The notes: generated by a model not told the origin, from the sequence alone. 64,000 bases of DNA from JBPOHE01 sp052035915 (GCA_052035915.1 JBPOHE010000088.1:1-64000), one strand, 5' to 3'; shown: positions 1 to 9,620, counted from the first letter of the stretch. Program-made: numbers and translations.

Positions 1-2
1 CC

Positions 3-47
3 GTGTCCAATCTCAACTGGCAGATCCAGGGCGGCGGGGGGAATTGA
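3..47 (+). CDS. possible C-terminal tail of a protein that starts before the window
   Basis: An open frame enters from the left edge and ends at a TGA at 45-47, reading VSNLNWQIQGGGGN. Nothing else in the first 500 bases looks coding, so this may be the end of a gene upstream. Fourteen residues are too few to identify a family, and a chance open frame is equally possible. Confidence 0.25.
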   Translation: MSNLNWQIQGGGGN

Positions 48-525
48 GGGCGGTAGGAGACGGTGAGCCCTTCGACGGCTCGCCGCTCAGGGCGAACTGC
101 CTGTCTGCCGACAGGCGGTTCGCTTCGCTCGCCACATCCTGACTTTACTCAGCCCGGTAGGCTGGCGTTGAGGCGCTCTGCGCCGAAACCCAGCTTCTTG
201 GTTTCCGATCAAAAGCTGGGATTCGCTACGCTCATCACTAGCCTACGACCTCCCGGGCCAGGGCGGAAAAAGCCCATTTTCGTTCTCTTTTTGAGAATAA
301 GATGCTAATGATGACCTTTATTGTTCTCTTTTGGAGAACAATAAAGGGGGCAAAATAGCCCATGCCCGGGAGCCTCGATAGGCGAGGGCGTCAGCCCTTC
401 AGTCCGGTAGGGTGCGCACGGCGCACCGTTTGAGAAGGCTGTGCGGTGCACAGCCTAGGAAACCTCATGGGGCCTTTATTCGGATAACAATATCTACCGG
501 CGTCTTGGGCTCCAGGGTAGGAGTC
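48..525. other. intergenic region with repeats, no gene seen
   Basis: This stretch holds one copy of the 118-bp CCGGGC-ended palindromic element and several short inverted sequences, for example CCCAGCTT paired with AAGCTGGG near 189-227 and a GTGCGCACGGCGCACC palindrome near 412. The open frames here have no credible start or protein-like composition. It separates the window edge from the stop of the minus-strand esterase gene. Confidence 0.6.
252..370. repeat. 118-bp palindromic interspersed element, copy A
   Basis: The element starts with CCCGGGCC and ends with GCCCGGG. Inside lie two short palindromes built on GTTCTC and GAGAAC, the second being the strong hairpin ATTGTTCTC(N)GAGAACAAT near 320-342. 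The left and right halves are also roughly complementary, so the whole unit can form a large cruciform. It is intergenic, like every other copy in the window. Confidence 0.75.
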
Positions 526-1197
526 TCATTTCACCACCGGTGCCAGGCGCGTCTGTAGCCAGTCGCGGATGTCGTCGATCTCTTCGGGATAGAGGCTGTG
601 GGCCATGGGGTAGTGACGCCAGGTGAGGGGAAAGTCGAGGGATTCGACCAGATCCTTGCTGCTCTTACCCAGTAGATAAGGCACAACGGGATCGAAGGTG
701 CCGTGGCCCCAAAAGATGGGGATCTTGTTGTCCGGGTTGATCCCAGCGCGGATAGGGAGATAGGTCGAGAGCGCCAGCAAGCCGGCAAAGGGATGGCCGC
801 TACTGAGCCCGGCCTGTAGGGTGATGGCCCCGCCCTGGGAAAAGCCGGCCAGCATCACCTTGTCCCAGCCGCCGACTTGGTCCTGTTCCTGATCGGCCAG
901 GGCCAGAACCGCCGCGACCGACTCCCGTACCCCGGCCTCGTCCACCGCCACCGAGAGATCCGGATAACGCACGTCATACCAGGCCCGCATGCGGAAACCG
1001 CCGTTGACCGTGACCCGTCGTTGGGGGGCATGGGGGAAAACGAAACGCACGCCGAGTTCCTGGGGCAGATTCAGTTCGCGCACTATGGGCACGAAATCGT
1101 AGCCGTCCGCTCCCAGACCGTGTAGCCAGATCACCGTCGAGCGGTGCGCCCCTGTGGGTTCAAGTACCACGGTTTCGAGCCCGTTTTGTTCTGTCAT
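526..1197 (-). CDS. carboxylesterase / phospholipase family alpha/beta hydrolase
   Basis: The gene encodes a 223-residue cytoplasmic serine hydrolase of the carboxylesterase 2 (YpfH/EstB) type, which cleaves short acyl esters or lysophospholipids. The oxyanion region HGLGADGYDF lies at about 26-35 and the nucleophile elbow GFSQGG puts Ser at 120. Asp169 in GTFDP and His200 in MAHSL complete the triad. The start at 1197 follows a GAGGAG ribosome site; a longer frame reaching 1440 would run back over lptM on the other strand and has no family match. It is divergent from lptM-lysA, so the two transcripts share the gap at 1198-1290. The natural substrate cannot be told from sequence. Confidence 0.9.
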   Translation of the reverse strand: MTEQNGLETVVLEPTGAHRSTVIWLHGLGADGYDFVPIVRELNLPQELGVRFVFPHAPQRRVTVNGGFRMRAWYDVRYPDLSVAVDEAGVRESVAAVLALADQEQDQVGGWDKVMLAGFSQGGAITLQAGLSSGHPFAGLLALSTYLPIRAGINPDNKIPIFWGHGTFDPVVPYLLGKSSKDLVESLDFPLTWRHYPMAHSLYPEEIDDIRDWLQTRLAPVVK

Positions 1198-1290
1198 CGC
1201 CGTCTCTCCTCGTTGTGGAGGCGCGATTATGCGGCAAGGTCGCCTGGGTTTATACTCGCGCCGCATCCATAGGGGCCAAAGGGGGCGATC

Positions 1291-1437
1291 ATGCGGCGGC
1301 GGGCGATGTTGTTGTGGTGGGCGATTCTGGTACTCGGCAGCGGGTCGGTGTTGCTCGCCTGTGGTCACAAGGGGCCGCTCTATCTGCCTGATCACCAGGA
1401 ACAGAAAGGCCAGACCGCGCCGCAAGCGCCGCGCTGA
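1291..1437 (+). CDS. lptM: LptM lipoprotein (LPS assembly factor)
   Basis: This 48-residue lipoprotein carries the family signature LACGHKGPLYLP: a lipobox with lipidated Cys24, directly followed by the invariant GxKGPLYLP stretch. A hydrophobic signal peptide covers about residues 5-23. LptM (formerly YifL) binds the LptDE translocon at the outer membrane and helps its oxidative maturation. As in many gammaproteobacteria it sits just upstream of lysA, five bases away, so the two are probably cotranscribed. The identification rests on the motif and the neighbour, which agree. Confidence 0.88.
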   Translation: MRRRAMLLWWAILVLGSGSVLLACGHKGPLYLPDHQEQKGQTAPQAPR

Positions 1438-1442
1438 CACCC

Positions 1443-2690
1443 ATGGATCACTTCCTCTATCGCGACAATATCCTTTACGCCGAGGGTGTCCCCCTGGACG
1501 TCATCGCCGAACTCTATGGCACCCCCTGTTATGTCTACTCCCGGGCCACCCTGGAGCGGCACTGGCGGGCCTTCGACCAAGCCTTCGCCCATCGACCCCA
1601 TCTGATCTGCTACGCGGTCAAGGCCAATTCCAGCCTGGGGGTGTTGGATGTACTGGCGCGCCTGGGCTCGGGCTTCGATATCGTCTCCCAGGGCGAATTG
1701 GAGCGGGTGCTGGCCGCGGGTGGAGACCCGGCCAGGGTGGTGTTTTCCGGTGTCGGCAAACGATCCGAAGAGATGGAACGGGCGCTGGGACTGGGTATCC
1801 GCTGTTTCAACGTCGAATCCGCCGCCGAACTGGAGCTGTTGAATCAGGTGGCGGGGCGGCTGGGTCGTCGCGCCCCGGTGTCGTTGCGGGTCAACCCGGA
1901 CGTGGATGCCAAGACCCACCCCTACATCGCCACCGGGCTGCGGGAAAACAAGTTCGGCGTCGCCATCGGCGAGGCGTTGGCGGTCTATCGGCGCGCCGCC
2001 GACCTGCCCCATCTTCAGATCACCGGTATCGACTGCCACATCGGTTCCCAGCTCACCGAACTGGGTCCCTTTCTCGACGCCCTGGACCGGGTGCTGGAGC
2101 TGGCCTCCCGGCTCGCCGCCGAGGGCATTCACATCGGGCATCTGGATCTCGGCGGCGGTCTGGGCATCGCCTACACCTCGGAACGCCCACCGGAACCGGC
2201 GGACTATGCGGCGGCCATTGAACAGCGCCTCCAGGGCGCGGACTTCGAGATCCTGCTCGAACCCGGACGCGCCATCGCCGGGAACGCCGGTATCCTGCTC
2301 ACCCGGGTGCTCTATCTCAAAGCCACCGAGTTCAAGGACTTCGCCATCATCGACGCGGCGATGAACGACCTCATCCGTCCGGCCCTCTACCGCGCGGTGC
2401 AGGACATCGTCCCGGTCCGCCGGGACGCCGGCGGTCGACCCGGTCGCTACGATCTCGTCGGTCCGGTATGCGAGACCGGGGATTTCCTCGGCAAGGAACG
2501 GGAACTCTCCCTCAATCCCGGCGATCTCCTCGCCGTGCGATCCAGCGGCGCCTACGGCTTCACCATGAGTTCCAATTACAACAGCCGTCCGCGACCGCCC
2601 GAGATCATGGTCGAGGGTAGCTGTACCCATCTCATCCGGCGTCGGGAGCGTATCCCCGAGTTGTTCGCCAGCGAGCGCCGACTCCCCTGA
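1443..2690 (+). CDS. lysA: diaminopimelate decarboxylase
   Basis: The 415-residue PLP enzyme converts meso-2,6-diaminopimelate to L-lysine, the last step of lysine synthesis. Lys60 in CYAVKAN is the PLP-binding residue; GSGFDIVSQGEL, HIGSQL, EPGRAIAGNAG and the substrate-contacting CETGDFLGKER follow in the usual order of fold-type III decarboxylases. The length matches the family. It follows lptM by five bases. Downstream lies a gap of about 126 bp before the macA-like gene. Confidence 0.97.
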   Translation: MDHFLYRDNILYAEGVPLDVIAELYGTPCYVYSRATLERHWRAFDQAFAHRPHLICYAVKANSSLGVLDVLARLGSGFDIVSQGELERVLAAGGDPARVVFSGVGKRSEEMERALGLGIRCFNVESAAELELLNQVAGRLGRRAPVSLRVNPDVDAKTHPYIATGLRENKFGVAIGEALAVYRRAADLPHLQITGIDCHIGSQLTELGPFLDALDRVLELASRLAAEGIHIGHLDLGGGLGIAYTSERPPEPADYAAAIEQRLQGADFEILLEPGRAIAGNAGILLTRVLYLKATEFKDFAIIDAAMNDLIRPALYRAVQDIVPVRRDAGGRPGRYDLVGPVCETGDFLGKERELSLNPGDLLAVRSSGAYGFTMSSNYNSRPRPPEIMVEGSCTHLIRRRERIPELFASERRLP

Positions 2691-2816
2691 TCCGCCCCCC
2701 ATCCGCCTCACCCGGGGGTTGGAGGTGGCCAGGAGGCGAGGTAACGGCTGAGCTTTTCCGCTTTTCCGCGGTCGAACCTTGGGTACACTGCCTCCTTCGA
2801 TGCCGATTGCGAGTCC

Positions 2817-4181
2817 ATGCCAGCGATGTTGTCCCGAATCCTGAAGTATTTCGTCCTGCCGCTCGGGTTGTTGGGCCTGGGCCTGACGGCGTGGAATGGC
2901 TGGCACCCGGCGGGAGATCCGGCGACACCGAAATTTCGCACCACGACAGTGAAGCGGGGCGATCTGGTGGCCACCATCAGCGCCACCGGTACCCTGGAGC
3001 CCGAAGAGGTCATCGACGTGGGTTCCCAGGTGGCGGGGAAGATCCTCGCCTTCGGTAAGGATCAGGCGGGCCAGCCCATCGACTATGGCTCGGTCGTCAC
3101 CCAGGGCCTGGTCCTGGCCCAGATCGACGACGCCCTCTACACCGCCGATGTAGCCCAGGCCAAGGCCCAGTTGATGCAGGCCCAGGCCGGTCTGGAACGG
3201 GCGGAGGCCGATATGGGGCAGCTCAAGGCGAAGTTGACGCAAACCGAACGGGCCTGGAAAAGGGCGCAGCAACTGGATCTCACCAAGGTGTTGGCCCAGA
3301 CCGATTACGATGCCGCCCTGGCGAATTATGAGGTCGCCAAGGCCAACATCGAGGTCGGCAAGGGCAGTATTTCCCAGGCCAGGGCCGCCATCGCCCAGGC
3401 CGAGGCCGGATTGCGCCGGGCGCAGCAAAATCTGCATTACTGCACCATCCGCTCCCCGGTCCAGGGGGTGATCATCGACCGGCGGGTCAATATCGGCCAG
3501 ACCGTGGTCTCCAGCCTGAATGCGCCGAGCCTGTTCCTGATCGCCAAGGATCTCAGCCGGATGCAGGTCTGGGTGGCGGTGAACGAGGCGGATATCGGCC
3601 ATATCCGCCCCGGTCAGCGGGTGAATTTCACTGTCGATGCCTTTCCCGGTGAGCTGTTCAGGGGCGAGGTCGGCAAGCTCCGGCTCAACGCCACCATGGT
3701 GCAGAACGTGGTCACCTATACGGTGGAGGTCACCACCGTCAATCCGGACGGCAAGCTGCTGCCCTATCTGACCGCCAACGTCAAATTTCTCGTCAGCGAG
3801 CATCCCGGGGTGCTCCTGGTGCCCAACTCGGCCCTGCGCTGGCAACCCCGGCCGGAGCAGACCACGCCCGAGGGCGCCGCCGTGCTGGAGGCGAAGACCA
3901 GCCGTGACCGCCCGGCCAGAGCGAAGGGCCAGAAGGACAGCGGCACCGAACCCTCGCCGAACTCCGGCCGGCTCTGGGTGCTGCGGGACGGCTTGCTGCA
4001 TCCCTACGAGGTGCAGATCGGCGCTACCGATGGCAGCCAGACCGAGGTGAGCGGCGCCGGGCTCGAAGAGGGGATGACCCTGGCGATCGGCGAACAGATC
4101 GCGGACAGCGCACCGGCGAACACCACCAGCCCATTCATGCCGCGGATGTTCGGTGGCAGCGGCAGGTCATCGCGCCAGTGA
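2817..4181 (+). CDS. macA: MacA-like periplasmic adaptor of a tripartite ABC efflux pump
   Basis: The 454-residue HlyD/RND-type adaptor is anchored by one N-terminal membrane segment (about residues 9-25). It then shows the barrel-sandwich start (RRGDLVATISATGTLEP-like), a long alpha-hairpin rich in Ala, Gln and Glu, and the second lipoyl half IRSPVQGVIIDRRVNIGQTV. Such proteins link the inner-membrane MacB transporter to a TolC-type outer channel. Its stop overlaps the GTG start of the macB gene by four bases, so the pair is translationally coupled. An Ala/Lys-rich insert near residues 345-385 is longer than usual. ATG at 2826 is a possible alternative start. No TolC gene is in the window. 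Confidence 0.88.
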   Translation: MPAMLSRILKYFVLPLGLLGLGLTAWNGWHPAGDPATPKFRTTTVKRGDLVATISATGTLEPEEVIDVGSQVAGKILAFGKDQAGQPIDYGSVVTQGLVLAQIDDALYTADVAQAKAQLMQAQAGLERAEADMGQLKAKLTQTERAWKRAQQLDLTKVLAQTDYDAALANYEVAKANIEVGKGSISQARAAIAQAEAGLRRAQQNLHYCTIRSPVQGVIIDRRVNIGQTVVSSLNAPSLFLIAKDLSRMQVWVAVNEADIGHIRPGQRVNFTVDAFPGELFRGEVGKLRLNATMVQNVVTYTVEVTTVNPDGKLLPYLTANVKFLVSEHPGVLLVPNSALRWQPRPEQTTPEGAAVLEAKTSRDRPARAKGQKDSGTEPSPNSGRLWVLRDGLLHPYEVQIGATDGSQTEVSGAGLEEGMTLAIGEQIADSAPANTTSPFMPRMFGGSGRSSRQ

Positions 4182-6355
4182 CTTGTCCCACTCAGGCCAC
4201 CCCCGAGGCGCTCATCGAGCTGCGGGACATCCGCAAGACCTACCTCCTCGGCGAGATCCGCTTACCCGTGTTGCGCGGTATCTCCTTGCGCATCCATCCA
4301 GGCGAATATGTGGCCCTCATGGGCACCTCGGGCTCGGGCAAGACCACCCTGATGAACATCCTGGGTTGTCTCGACCGCCCCAGTTCCGGCGATTACTGGT
4401 TGCATGGCGAGGAGGTCGGACGACTCGACAGCGACTCGCGGGCGGTACTGCGCAATCGGAACATCGGCTTCGTTTTTCAGAGCTTCAACCTCCTGCCCCG
4501 CACCAGCGCCATCGACAATGTGACCATGCCCCTGCTCTATGGCCGGGATCATGTCGATGCGGGCACCCGCCTCCAACGCGCCCGGGAGTTGCTGCAACAT
4601 CTGGGGCTGGGGGAACATCTGCGGCACGAACCCTCCCAGTTGTCGGGTGGTCAGCAGCAGCGGGTGGCGATCGCCCGCGCCCTGATCAACCAGCCCCAGG
4701 TGCTGTTGGCGGATGAGCCTACCGGCAACCTGGATTCCTCGACCAGCGAGGAAATCCTGCGCGTCTTCCGCGAACTCAACGAACGCGAGGGGGTGACCAT
4801 CATCCTGGTGACCCACGACCCCAATGTGGCCAAACACGCCAAGCGCCTCATCCGCGTGGTCGACGGCGTGATCGCGGCGGAGGAAGCGACCGCGGAAGAC
4901 CCAGCCCCGGCGCCCCTGGGATCAGGCGCGGAACAAGTGGCGGGAGGCGCTTCCGGGGGTGGGTCATCCAGAGGCGGTTCCGTCTTCGGCCTTGCCCGCA
5001 TCCTCGGCACCGCCCTCACCGCGCTCAGACGCAATCTCATGCGCGCCAGCCTGACCGCCCTGGGCATCATCATCGGCGTGGCGGCGGTGATCGCCATGAT
5101 GGGGATCGGCAAGGGTTCGGCGACGGCGATTGAACGGACCATCGCCAGCATGGGGGCCAATATCCTGCTGGTGCTCCCGGGGAGCGCCTCCAGCGGCGGG
5201 GTGACCTTCGGCGCCGGCAGCGTCAAGACCCTGACTGCCCAGGACGCGGACGCCATCCTCGCCAACAGCCCCTCGGTGCGCGGGGTGGCGCCGATCGTGC
5301 GGGTACGGACTCAGGTGGTCTATGGCAATCGCAACTGGGTGCCGACCTATATCTTCGGCACCACACCCGATTTTCTCAGTGTGCGCGAATGGGATCTCGC
5401 CGCCGGGGAGTCTTTCACCGAGGGCGATGTCCGCAACGCGGGCAAGCTCTGCCTGCTTGGTCAGCGGCTGGTGCGGGAACTCTTTCCCGACGAATCACCG
5501 CTGGGCCGGGAGGTCCGGGTGCAGAACGTCCCCTTCCGCGTGATCGGCGTCCTCAGCTCCAAGGGGGCCAACATGATGGGGCTGGATCAGGACGACATCC
5601 TGCTGGCGCCCTGGACCACGATCAAGAACCGGGTCGCGGGTACCAGCGCGGAAAGCGGCAACCAGAGCGCGACGACCGCTTCCTCCACCTCTACCGCCTC
5701 ATCCCCGAGTCGTCTCTATCCGAGCAGTCAACGCAATCTCTATCCGGGGTCCAGTTCGAGCCAGGGCGAGAATGCCCCTTCCCCGGTGCGCTTCGTCAAC
5801 GTGGATCAGATCTATGTCGCGACCCGGGGGCCACAGAGCCTGGCCTCCGCCATCGGCGAGATCACTCAGATATTGCGGGAGCGCCATCGCATCCGAGCGA
5901 GTCAGTCCGATGACTTCAATATCCGCGATATGACCGAGACCTCCAAGACCCTGTCCTCCACCGCCGGACTCATGACCCAACTCCTGCTGGCGGTGGCCTT
6001 GATCTCGCTGCTGGTCGGCGGGGTGGGGATCATGAACATCATGCTGGTCTCGGTCACCGAACGCACCCGCGAGATCGGCCTGCGCATGGCCCTGGGAGCC
6101 AAGGCGCGCCACATCCTGCAACAGTTTCTGGTGGAATCCCTGATCCTGTCCTTTGCCGGCGGAATCATTGGCATCCTGCTGGGGGAGGGGACCTCCTATC
6201 TGGTGGCCCGGCTGCTCGGCTGGCCCACGGAACTGGCGCCGTGGGCCATCGCCGCGGCCTTCGGCGTCTCCGCGGCGGTGGGCATTCTCTTTGGGTATTA
6301 CCCGGCCTGGAAGGCCTCTCGCCTGGATCCCATCCAAGCGTTGAGGTATGAGTGA
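4178..6355 (+). CDS. macB: MacB-like fused ABC transporter (ATPase plus permease)
   Basis: This 725-residue protein starts with an ABC ATPase: Walker A GTSGSGKT, signature LSGGQQQRVAIARAL, Walker B VLLADEPTGNLD. A linker with many Ala, Gly and Ser leads to the MacB permease: one membrane helix near 285-310, a large periplasmic domain, and three C-terminal helices. It would be a mechanotransmission pump driving export of macrolides, peptides or lipids through MacA and a TolC-like channel. A Ser/Thr/Pro-rich insertion in the periplasmic domain (about residues 488-530) is unusual. The GTG start overlaps macA by four bases. The substrate is unknown. Confidence 0.92.
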   Translation: MTCPTQATPEALIELRDIRKTYLLGEIRLPVLRGISLRIHPGEYVALMGTSGSGKTTLMNILGCLDRPSSGDYWLHGEEVGRLDSDSRAVLRNRNIGFVFQSFNLLPRTSAIDNVTMPLLYGRDHVDAGTRLQRARELLQHLGLGEHLRHEPSQLSGGQQQRVAIARALINQPQVLLADEPTGNLDSSTSEEILRVFRELNEREGVTIILVTHDPNVAKHAKRLIRVVDGVIAAEEATAEDPAPAPLGSGAEQVAGGASGGGSSRGGSVFGLARILGTALTALRRNLMRASLTALGIIIGVAAVIAMMGIGKGSATAIERTIASMGANILLVLPGSASSGGVTFGAGSVKTLTAQDADAILANSPSVRGVAPIVRVRTQVVYGNRNWVPTYIFGTTPDFLSVREWDLAAGESFTEGDVRNAGKLCLLGQRLVRELFPDESPLGREVRVQNVPFRVIGVLSSKGANMMGLDQDDILLAPWTTIKNRVAGTSAESGNQSATTASSTSTASSPSRLYPSSQRNLYPGSSSSQGENAPSPVRFVNVDQIYVATRGPQSLASAIGEITQILRERHRIRASQSDDFNIRDMTETSKTLSSTAGLMTQLLLAVALISLLVGGVGIMNIMLVSVTERTREIGLRMALGAKARHILQQFLVESLILSFAGGIIGILLGEGTSYLVARLLGWPTELAPWAIAAAFGVSAAVGILFGYYPAWKASRLDPIQALRYE

Positions 6356-6377
6356 GTCTGATCTAGTCTCCGGCTAT

Positions 6378-6495
6378 CCGGGCATGAGGCTGAACAGCCT
6401 GATTTTTGTTCTCATAGACAGAACAAAGACCGTTTCCATTGCTTAATTGTTCTCGAAATGAGAACAAAAATAGCCCCTTTTCAGGCCAGGCCCGG
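6378..6495. repeat. 118-bp palindromic interspersed element, copy B
   Basis: It runs from CCGGGC to GCCCGG, with GTTCTC...AGAAC and ATTGTTCTCGAAATGAGAAC hairpins inside and the arm pair GGCTGAA / TTTTCAGGCC. It lies 22 bp after the macB stop. The remaining sequence up to the tRNA (6496-6832) has no credible gene: it holds C/G-rich direct and inverted pieces such as CCCCTTGACAAGGGGGG. Confidence 0.75.
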
Positions 6496-6832
6496 AACGC
6501 TTGGGGCTTCCACCAAGACCTGTTGGGAGGCTTGCAGCGAGGGATGGGGAATGGCCTGGCCAGCTATCCGTGTGTTTCCACCCCTTGACAAGGGGGGATC
6601 GAGGGGGGGGGCACAGCGGCGAAATCCCTGACGAAGCCAACCTGGCCGCGGGGCCTTCTCCATCCTTTTCCAACGGGGAAGGGGCTGAGGAAAGCTTTCT
6701 CGCCAAAACCGATAGGCGGTGAGGGGAAAAGGCCTCGCGCCTGGGAGGCGAGCGAACCGCCGGCGCATTCCAGCCTTTCTTTTTCCGGCCATCGCCTAAG
6801 CTGTTCGGGGTTTACCGAGTCGGGAAGGGAGA

Positions 6833-6923
6833 TGGCGGAGAGGGTGGGATTCGAACCCACGTGGGGCTTGCGCCCCCAACGGATTTCGAGTCCGCGCCGG
6901 TGTGGCCGCTTCGGTACCTCTCC
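6833..6923 (-). tRNA. tRNA-Ser, anticodon CGA
   Basis: Read on the minus strand, the gene begins with acceptor strand GGAGAGG and ends with CCTCTCC, discriminator G and an encoded CCA. The anticodon stem-loop GCGGACTCGAAATCCGT gives anticodon CGA (reads UCG). A long variable arm, TTGGGGGCGCAAGCCCC, marks a class II tRNA, and the T arm has GGTTCGAATCC. The total is 91 nt with CCA. Folding by eye accounts for all arms. Confidence 0.96.
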
Positions 6924-7126
6924 TCAGGGAACACAGCGCGGTTGAGCGTTTTTTCGCTCAGCGAAGGGAGCCCAACCGCGAGGTGCTGATCATACACGAT
7001 AACACCCTGTCGCCAAACCCGGAGACCGCATCCCGGGCTCCAATGCCTGGCGATGACGCTTGGTTTCCCGGGGAGTTCTGGCTCTACAGAGTGCTTGCCC
7101 CATAAAGTGGCGGGTCGGAAATCTAG

Positions 7127-7143
7127 TGCACATTCTTGGTGCG
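7127..7143 (+). promoter_or_regulatory. candidate NtrC-binding site upstream of glnA
   Basis: TGCAC-N7-GTGCG matches the NtrC enhancer consensus TGCAC-N7-GTGCA with one mismatch. It lies about 205 bp upstream of the sigma-54 promoter at 7348, a workable enhancer distance. The rest of the tRNA-glnA gap (6924-7511) shows no protein-like open frame. Confidence 0.6.
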
Positions 7144-7347
7144 CAACCCCTTTTCGGCTGTCGGCCATCGGGTCCACCTTGGGACCGACCTGGCGCCGCT
7201 TGTCTCCGGCCTACCCAGATCTGTAACCGGCTCATCCGCGTCAGCGATTGATCTTCCTCGAAAGCGCCCCATGTCGGGCGGCTGTTGGCTTGGTGGTAGA
7301 TTGGCGGGCGGGGTCGGAGTAGGATTCGCTTTCGCGATTGTCGGCCA

Positions 7348-7363
7348 TGGCATGGTATCTGCA
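7348..7363 (+). promoter_or_regulatory. sigma-54 (-24/-12) promoter of glnA
   Basis: TGGCATGGTATCTGCA matches the consensus TGGCACG-N4-TTGCW at the invariant GG and GC pairs with exact spacing. Transcription should start near 7374-7375, leaving a leader of about 135 nt. Together with the upstream NtrC box this is the expected nitrogen-controlled glnA promoter. Confidence 0.75.
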
Positions 7364-7511
7364 TTTCTTATGGCCGTTCGTTTTTGAAAATTTTATCGCC
7401 CGGCCAGGACGAATCCTCGTTCCCCCAGGAAGAATTGCTCACTAAAGATCCACGTGGAGACACGCCCAGATGGCATCCAAAGCCTCCAAAAACCATTCGG
7501 AGAAAGCGCAA

Positions 7512-8918
7512 ATGACCTCCAAGGTCCTCAAACTCATCAAAGACAAAGAAGTCAAATTCGTTGATTTACGGTTTACCGACACCCGGGGCAAGGAACAGCA
7601 TGTCTCCATGCCTTCGCGCATTGTCGATGAAGATATGATCAAGGACGGCAAGATGTTCGATGGTTCCTCGATCTCCGGTTGGAAAGGAATCCATGAGTCC
7701 GACATGATCCTCATGTTGGACGAAGAAACCGCGGTCATGGATCCCTTTGCCGACGAGTCCACCCTGATCGTGCGTTGCGACATCGTCGAGCCGAACACCG
7801 GGCAGGGCTACGAGCGTGATCCCCGTTCCCTGGCCAAGCGCGCCGAGGCCTATCTGAAGTCCACCGGCATTGCTGACACCGCCTACTTCGGGCCGGAACC
7901 CGAGTTCTTCATCTTCGACGACGTACGTTGGAAGGTGGACATCAGCGGCGCCAGCTATCACATCGACTCCGAAGAGGCCGAGTGGAACTCCGAGAAGGTC
8001 TATACCGACGGTAACATCGGTCATCGTCCGGGTCGCAAGGGTGGTTACTTCCCGGTCCCGCCGGTGGATTCTCTGAACGACATCCGCGCGGCCATGTGTT
8101 TGGCCATGGAAGAGATGGGGGTGCCGGTCGAGGTGCATCATCATGAGGTGGCTACCGCCGGGCAGTGCGAGATCGGCACCATGTTCGGCCCCTTGGTGCA
8201 GCGGGCCGACTGGACCGTCATGATGAAGTATGTGATCCACAATGTGGCCCATTCCTACGGCAAAACCGCGACCTTCATGCCCAAACCCCTGGTAGGCGAC
8301 AACGGCAGCGGCATGCATTGCCATCAGTCCTTATTCAAGGACGGCCACAATCTGTTTGCCGGCAACAAGTACGGTGGCCTGTCTGAACTGGCCCTCTACT
8401 ACATCGGCGGTATCTTCAAGCATGCCCGGGCCCTGAACGCTATCACCAATCCGACCACCAACAGCTACAAGCGTCTGGTGCCCGGATTCGAGGCGCCGGT
8501 GATGCTGGCCTATTCCGCCCGCAACCGTTCCGCTTCGGTACGTATCCCCTTCGTGCACAGCCCCAAGGGCCGTCGCATCGAGGTTCGCTTCCCGGATCCG
8601 CTCTGTAATCCCTATCTGGCCTTCTCCGCCATGATGCTGGCCGGTCTGGACGGCATCATGAACAAGATTCACCCGGGTGATTCGCTGGACAAGGACCTCT
8701 ACGATCTGCCGGCCGAGGAGGCCAAGGCTATTCCGACGGTCTGCCATTCCCTGGACATGGCCCTGGATTATCTCGACAAGGATCGGGACTTCCTGCTGGC
8801 GGGTGGCGTCTTCAGCAATGACGTGATCGACGGCTATATCGCCCTCAAGATGGAAGAGGTCACTCAGTTCCGCATGACCACCCATCCGGTGGAATTCGAT
8901 ATGTATTACAGCCTCTAA
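7512..8918 (+). CDS. glnA: type I glutamine synthetase
   Basis: The 468-residue enzyme condenses glutamate and ammonia to glutamine with ATP. Visible landmarks are [18 protein letters not shown] at the N terminus, the latch DGSSI, the metal-site [14 protein letters not shown], the ATP-site [11 protein letters not shown], and NRSASVRIP. Tyr397 in DLYDLPAEE is the GlnE adenylylation site, so activity is covalently controlled. I chose ATG 7512 because it gives the standard length and puts the tyrosine at 397. An in-frame ATG at 7470, which also follows a GGAG, would add 14 residues. Control by NtrC is indicated by the upstream -24/-12 promoter. Confidence 0.97.
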   Translation: MTSKVLKLIKDKEVKFVDLRFTDTRGKEQHVSMPSRIVDEDMIKDGKMFDGSSISGWKGIHESDMILMLDEETAVMDPFADESTLIVRCDIVEPNTGQGYERDPRSLAKRAEAYLKSTGIADTAYFGPEPEFFIFDDVRWKVDISGASYHIDSEEAEWNSEKVYTDGNIGHRPGRKGGYFPVPPVDSLNDIRAAMCLAMEEMGVPVEVHHHEVATAGQCEIGTMFGPLVQRADWTVMMKYVIHNVAHSYGKTATFMPKPLVGDNGSGMHCHQSLFKDGHNLFAGNKYGGLSELALYYIGGIFKHARALNAITNPTTNSYKRLVPGFEAPVMLAYSARNRSASVRIPFVHSPKGRRIEVRFPDPLCNPYLAFSAMMLAGLDGIMNKIHPGDSLDKDLYDLPAEEAKAIPTVCHSLDMALDYLDKDRDFLLAGGVFSNDVIDGYIALKMEEVTQFRMTTHPVEFDMYYSL

Positions 8919-8942
8919 CCGTCGATTCGGAGAGGATTGGAA

Positions 8943-8967
8943 AAGCCCCCGCCTGGGGGCTTTTTTG
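8943..8967 (+). terminator. intrinsic terminator after glnA
   Basis: The hairpin AAGCCCCC-GCCT-GGGGGCTT is followed by a run of T, 24 bases after the glnA stop. It makes glnA a single-gene transcript. Confidence 0.85.
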
Positions 8968-9045
8968 TTTCGGCGTCCGAGTTCATTGGTTTTTTTGCGC
9001 ACCAACCGGCTTGTTCCCCCGATCCCCCATCACTATGCTTGGGGC

Positions 9046-9561
9046 ATGAAATACCTATGGTTGCTGCTGATATCCTTGGTCGCCCCGGTCGAAGCCGAGA
9101 TCTACAAATGGGTGGACGCCGATGGCGTGGTGCAGTATTCGGATGAACCCCGTTCCGGCGCCAAACCCATCACCCTCCCCGAGGCATCCAGCTATCAATT
9201 CCGTATTCCCGAACCCATCGAACCCTTGAAGGGGAAGAAACAAGCCGGAAAGAACCCGGCTATTCCCGGCCCGGGTCCCGCGACCGAGCGGCAGTTCCGC
9301 ATCCTCTCGCCGACCAATAATCAAGTAATTCCACCTAATGCCGGTCAGACCCTGGTGCAGTTTGACGTTAATCCCCCCCTCGGGCAGAAGGAACTCATTC
9401 GTCTGCAATTGGACGGCGAGACCGTCGCCGACAAGGTCATCACTTCCATTGTGCTCTTGCCCAGCCTCAGCACCGGCAGCCATGTACTCGAGGCCAGGAT
9501 CCTGGACCCCACGGGCAAAACCATCCAACGCGCCAAAACGGTACTGATCCACGTCCAGTAA
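9046..9561 (+). CDS. DUF4124-domain exported protein
   Basis: The 171-residue protein has a short signal peptide (MKYLWLLLISLVAPVEA) followed at once by the DUF4124 hallmark EIYKWVDADGVVQYSDEP. A Pro/Lys-rich linker leads to a C-terminal beta-sandwich-like half (about residues 84-171) with an Ig/Big-type rhythm. The family is common between glnA and ntrB in gammaproteobacteria, and its function is unknown. I chose the start at 9046 because the signal peptide begins there; a longer frame upstream overlaps the glnA terminator. Confidence 0.85.
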   Translation: MKYLWLLLISLVAPVEAEIYKWVDADGVVQYSDEPRSGAKPITLPEASSYQFRIPEPIEPLKGKKQAGKNPAIPGPGPATERQFRILSPTNNQVIPPNAGQTLVQFDVNPPLGQKELIRLQLDGETVADKVITSIVLLPSLSTGSHVLEARILDPTGKTIQRAKTVLIHVQ

Positions 9562-9620
9562 GGGCGGTCTGACTCCCTCGGTTCCTGGATTCGCCGAAAC
9601 AAGGCATGGCGGCGGATGAA

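Noticed and set aside
63..308. 81-residue plus-strand frame at the left edge
   Set aside because: It runs through intergenic repeats and the palindromic element and has no protein-like pattern.
252..370. GTTCTC...GAGAAC pairs read as LexA or CIRCE-like operators
   Set aside because: They occur in both halves of a fixed-length palindromic element found at ten intergenic sites, also between convergent genes, so a repeat element explains them better than an operator.
1392..4001. Long minus-strand open frame opposite lysA and macA
   Set aside because: It is a shadow of the two plus-strand genes: low-complexity, no family motif, no ribosome site. High GC makes such antisense frames common here.
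7136..7387. 83-residue frame upstream of glnA
   Set aside because: It spans the sigma-54 promoter, has no ribosome site and resembles no protein.
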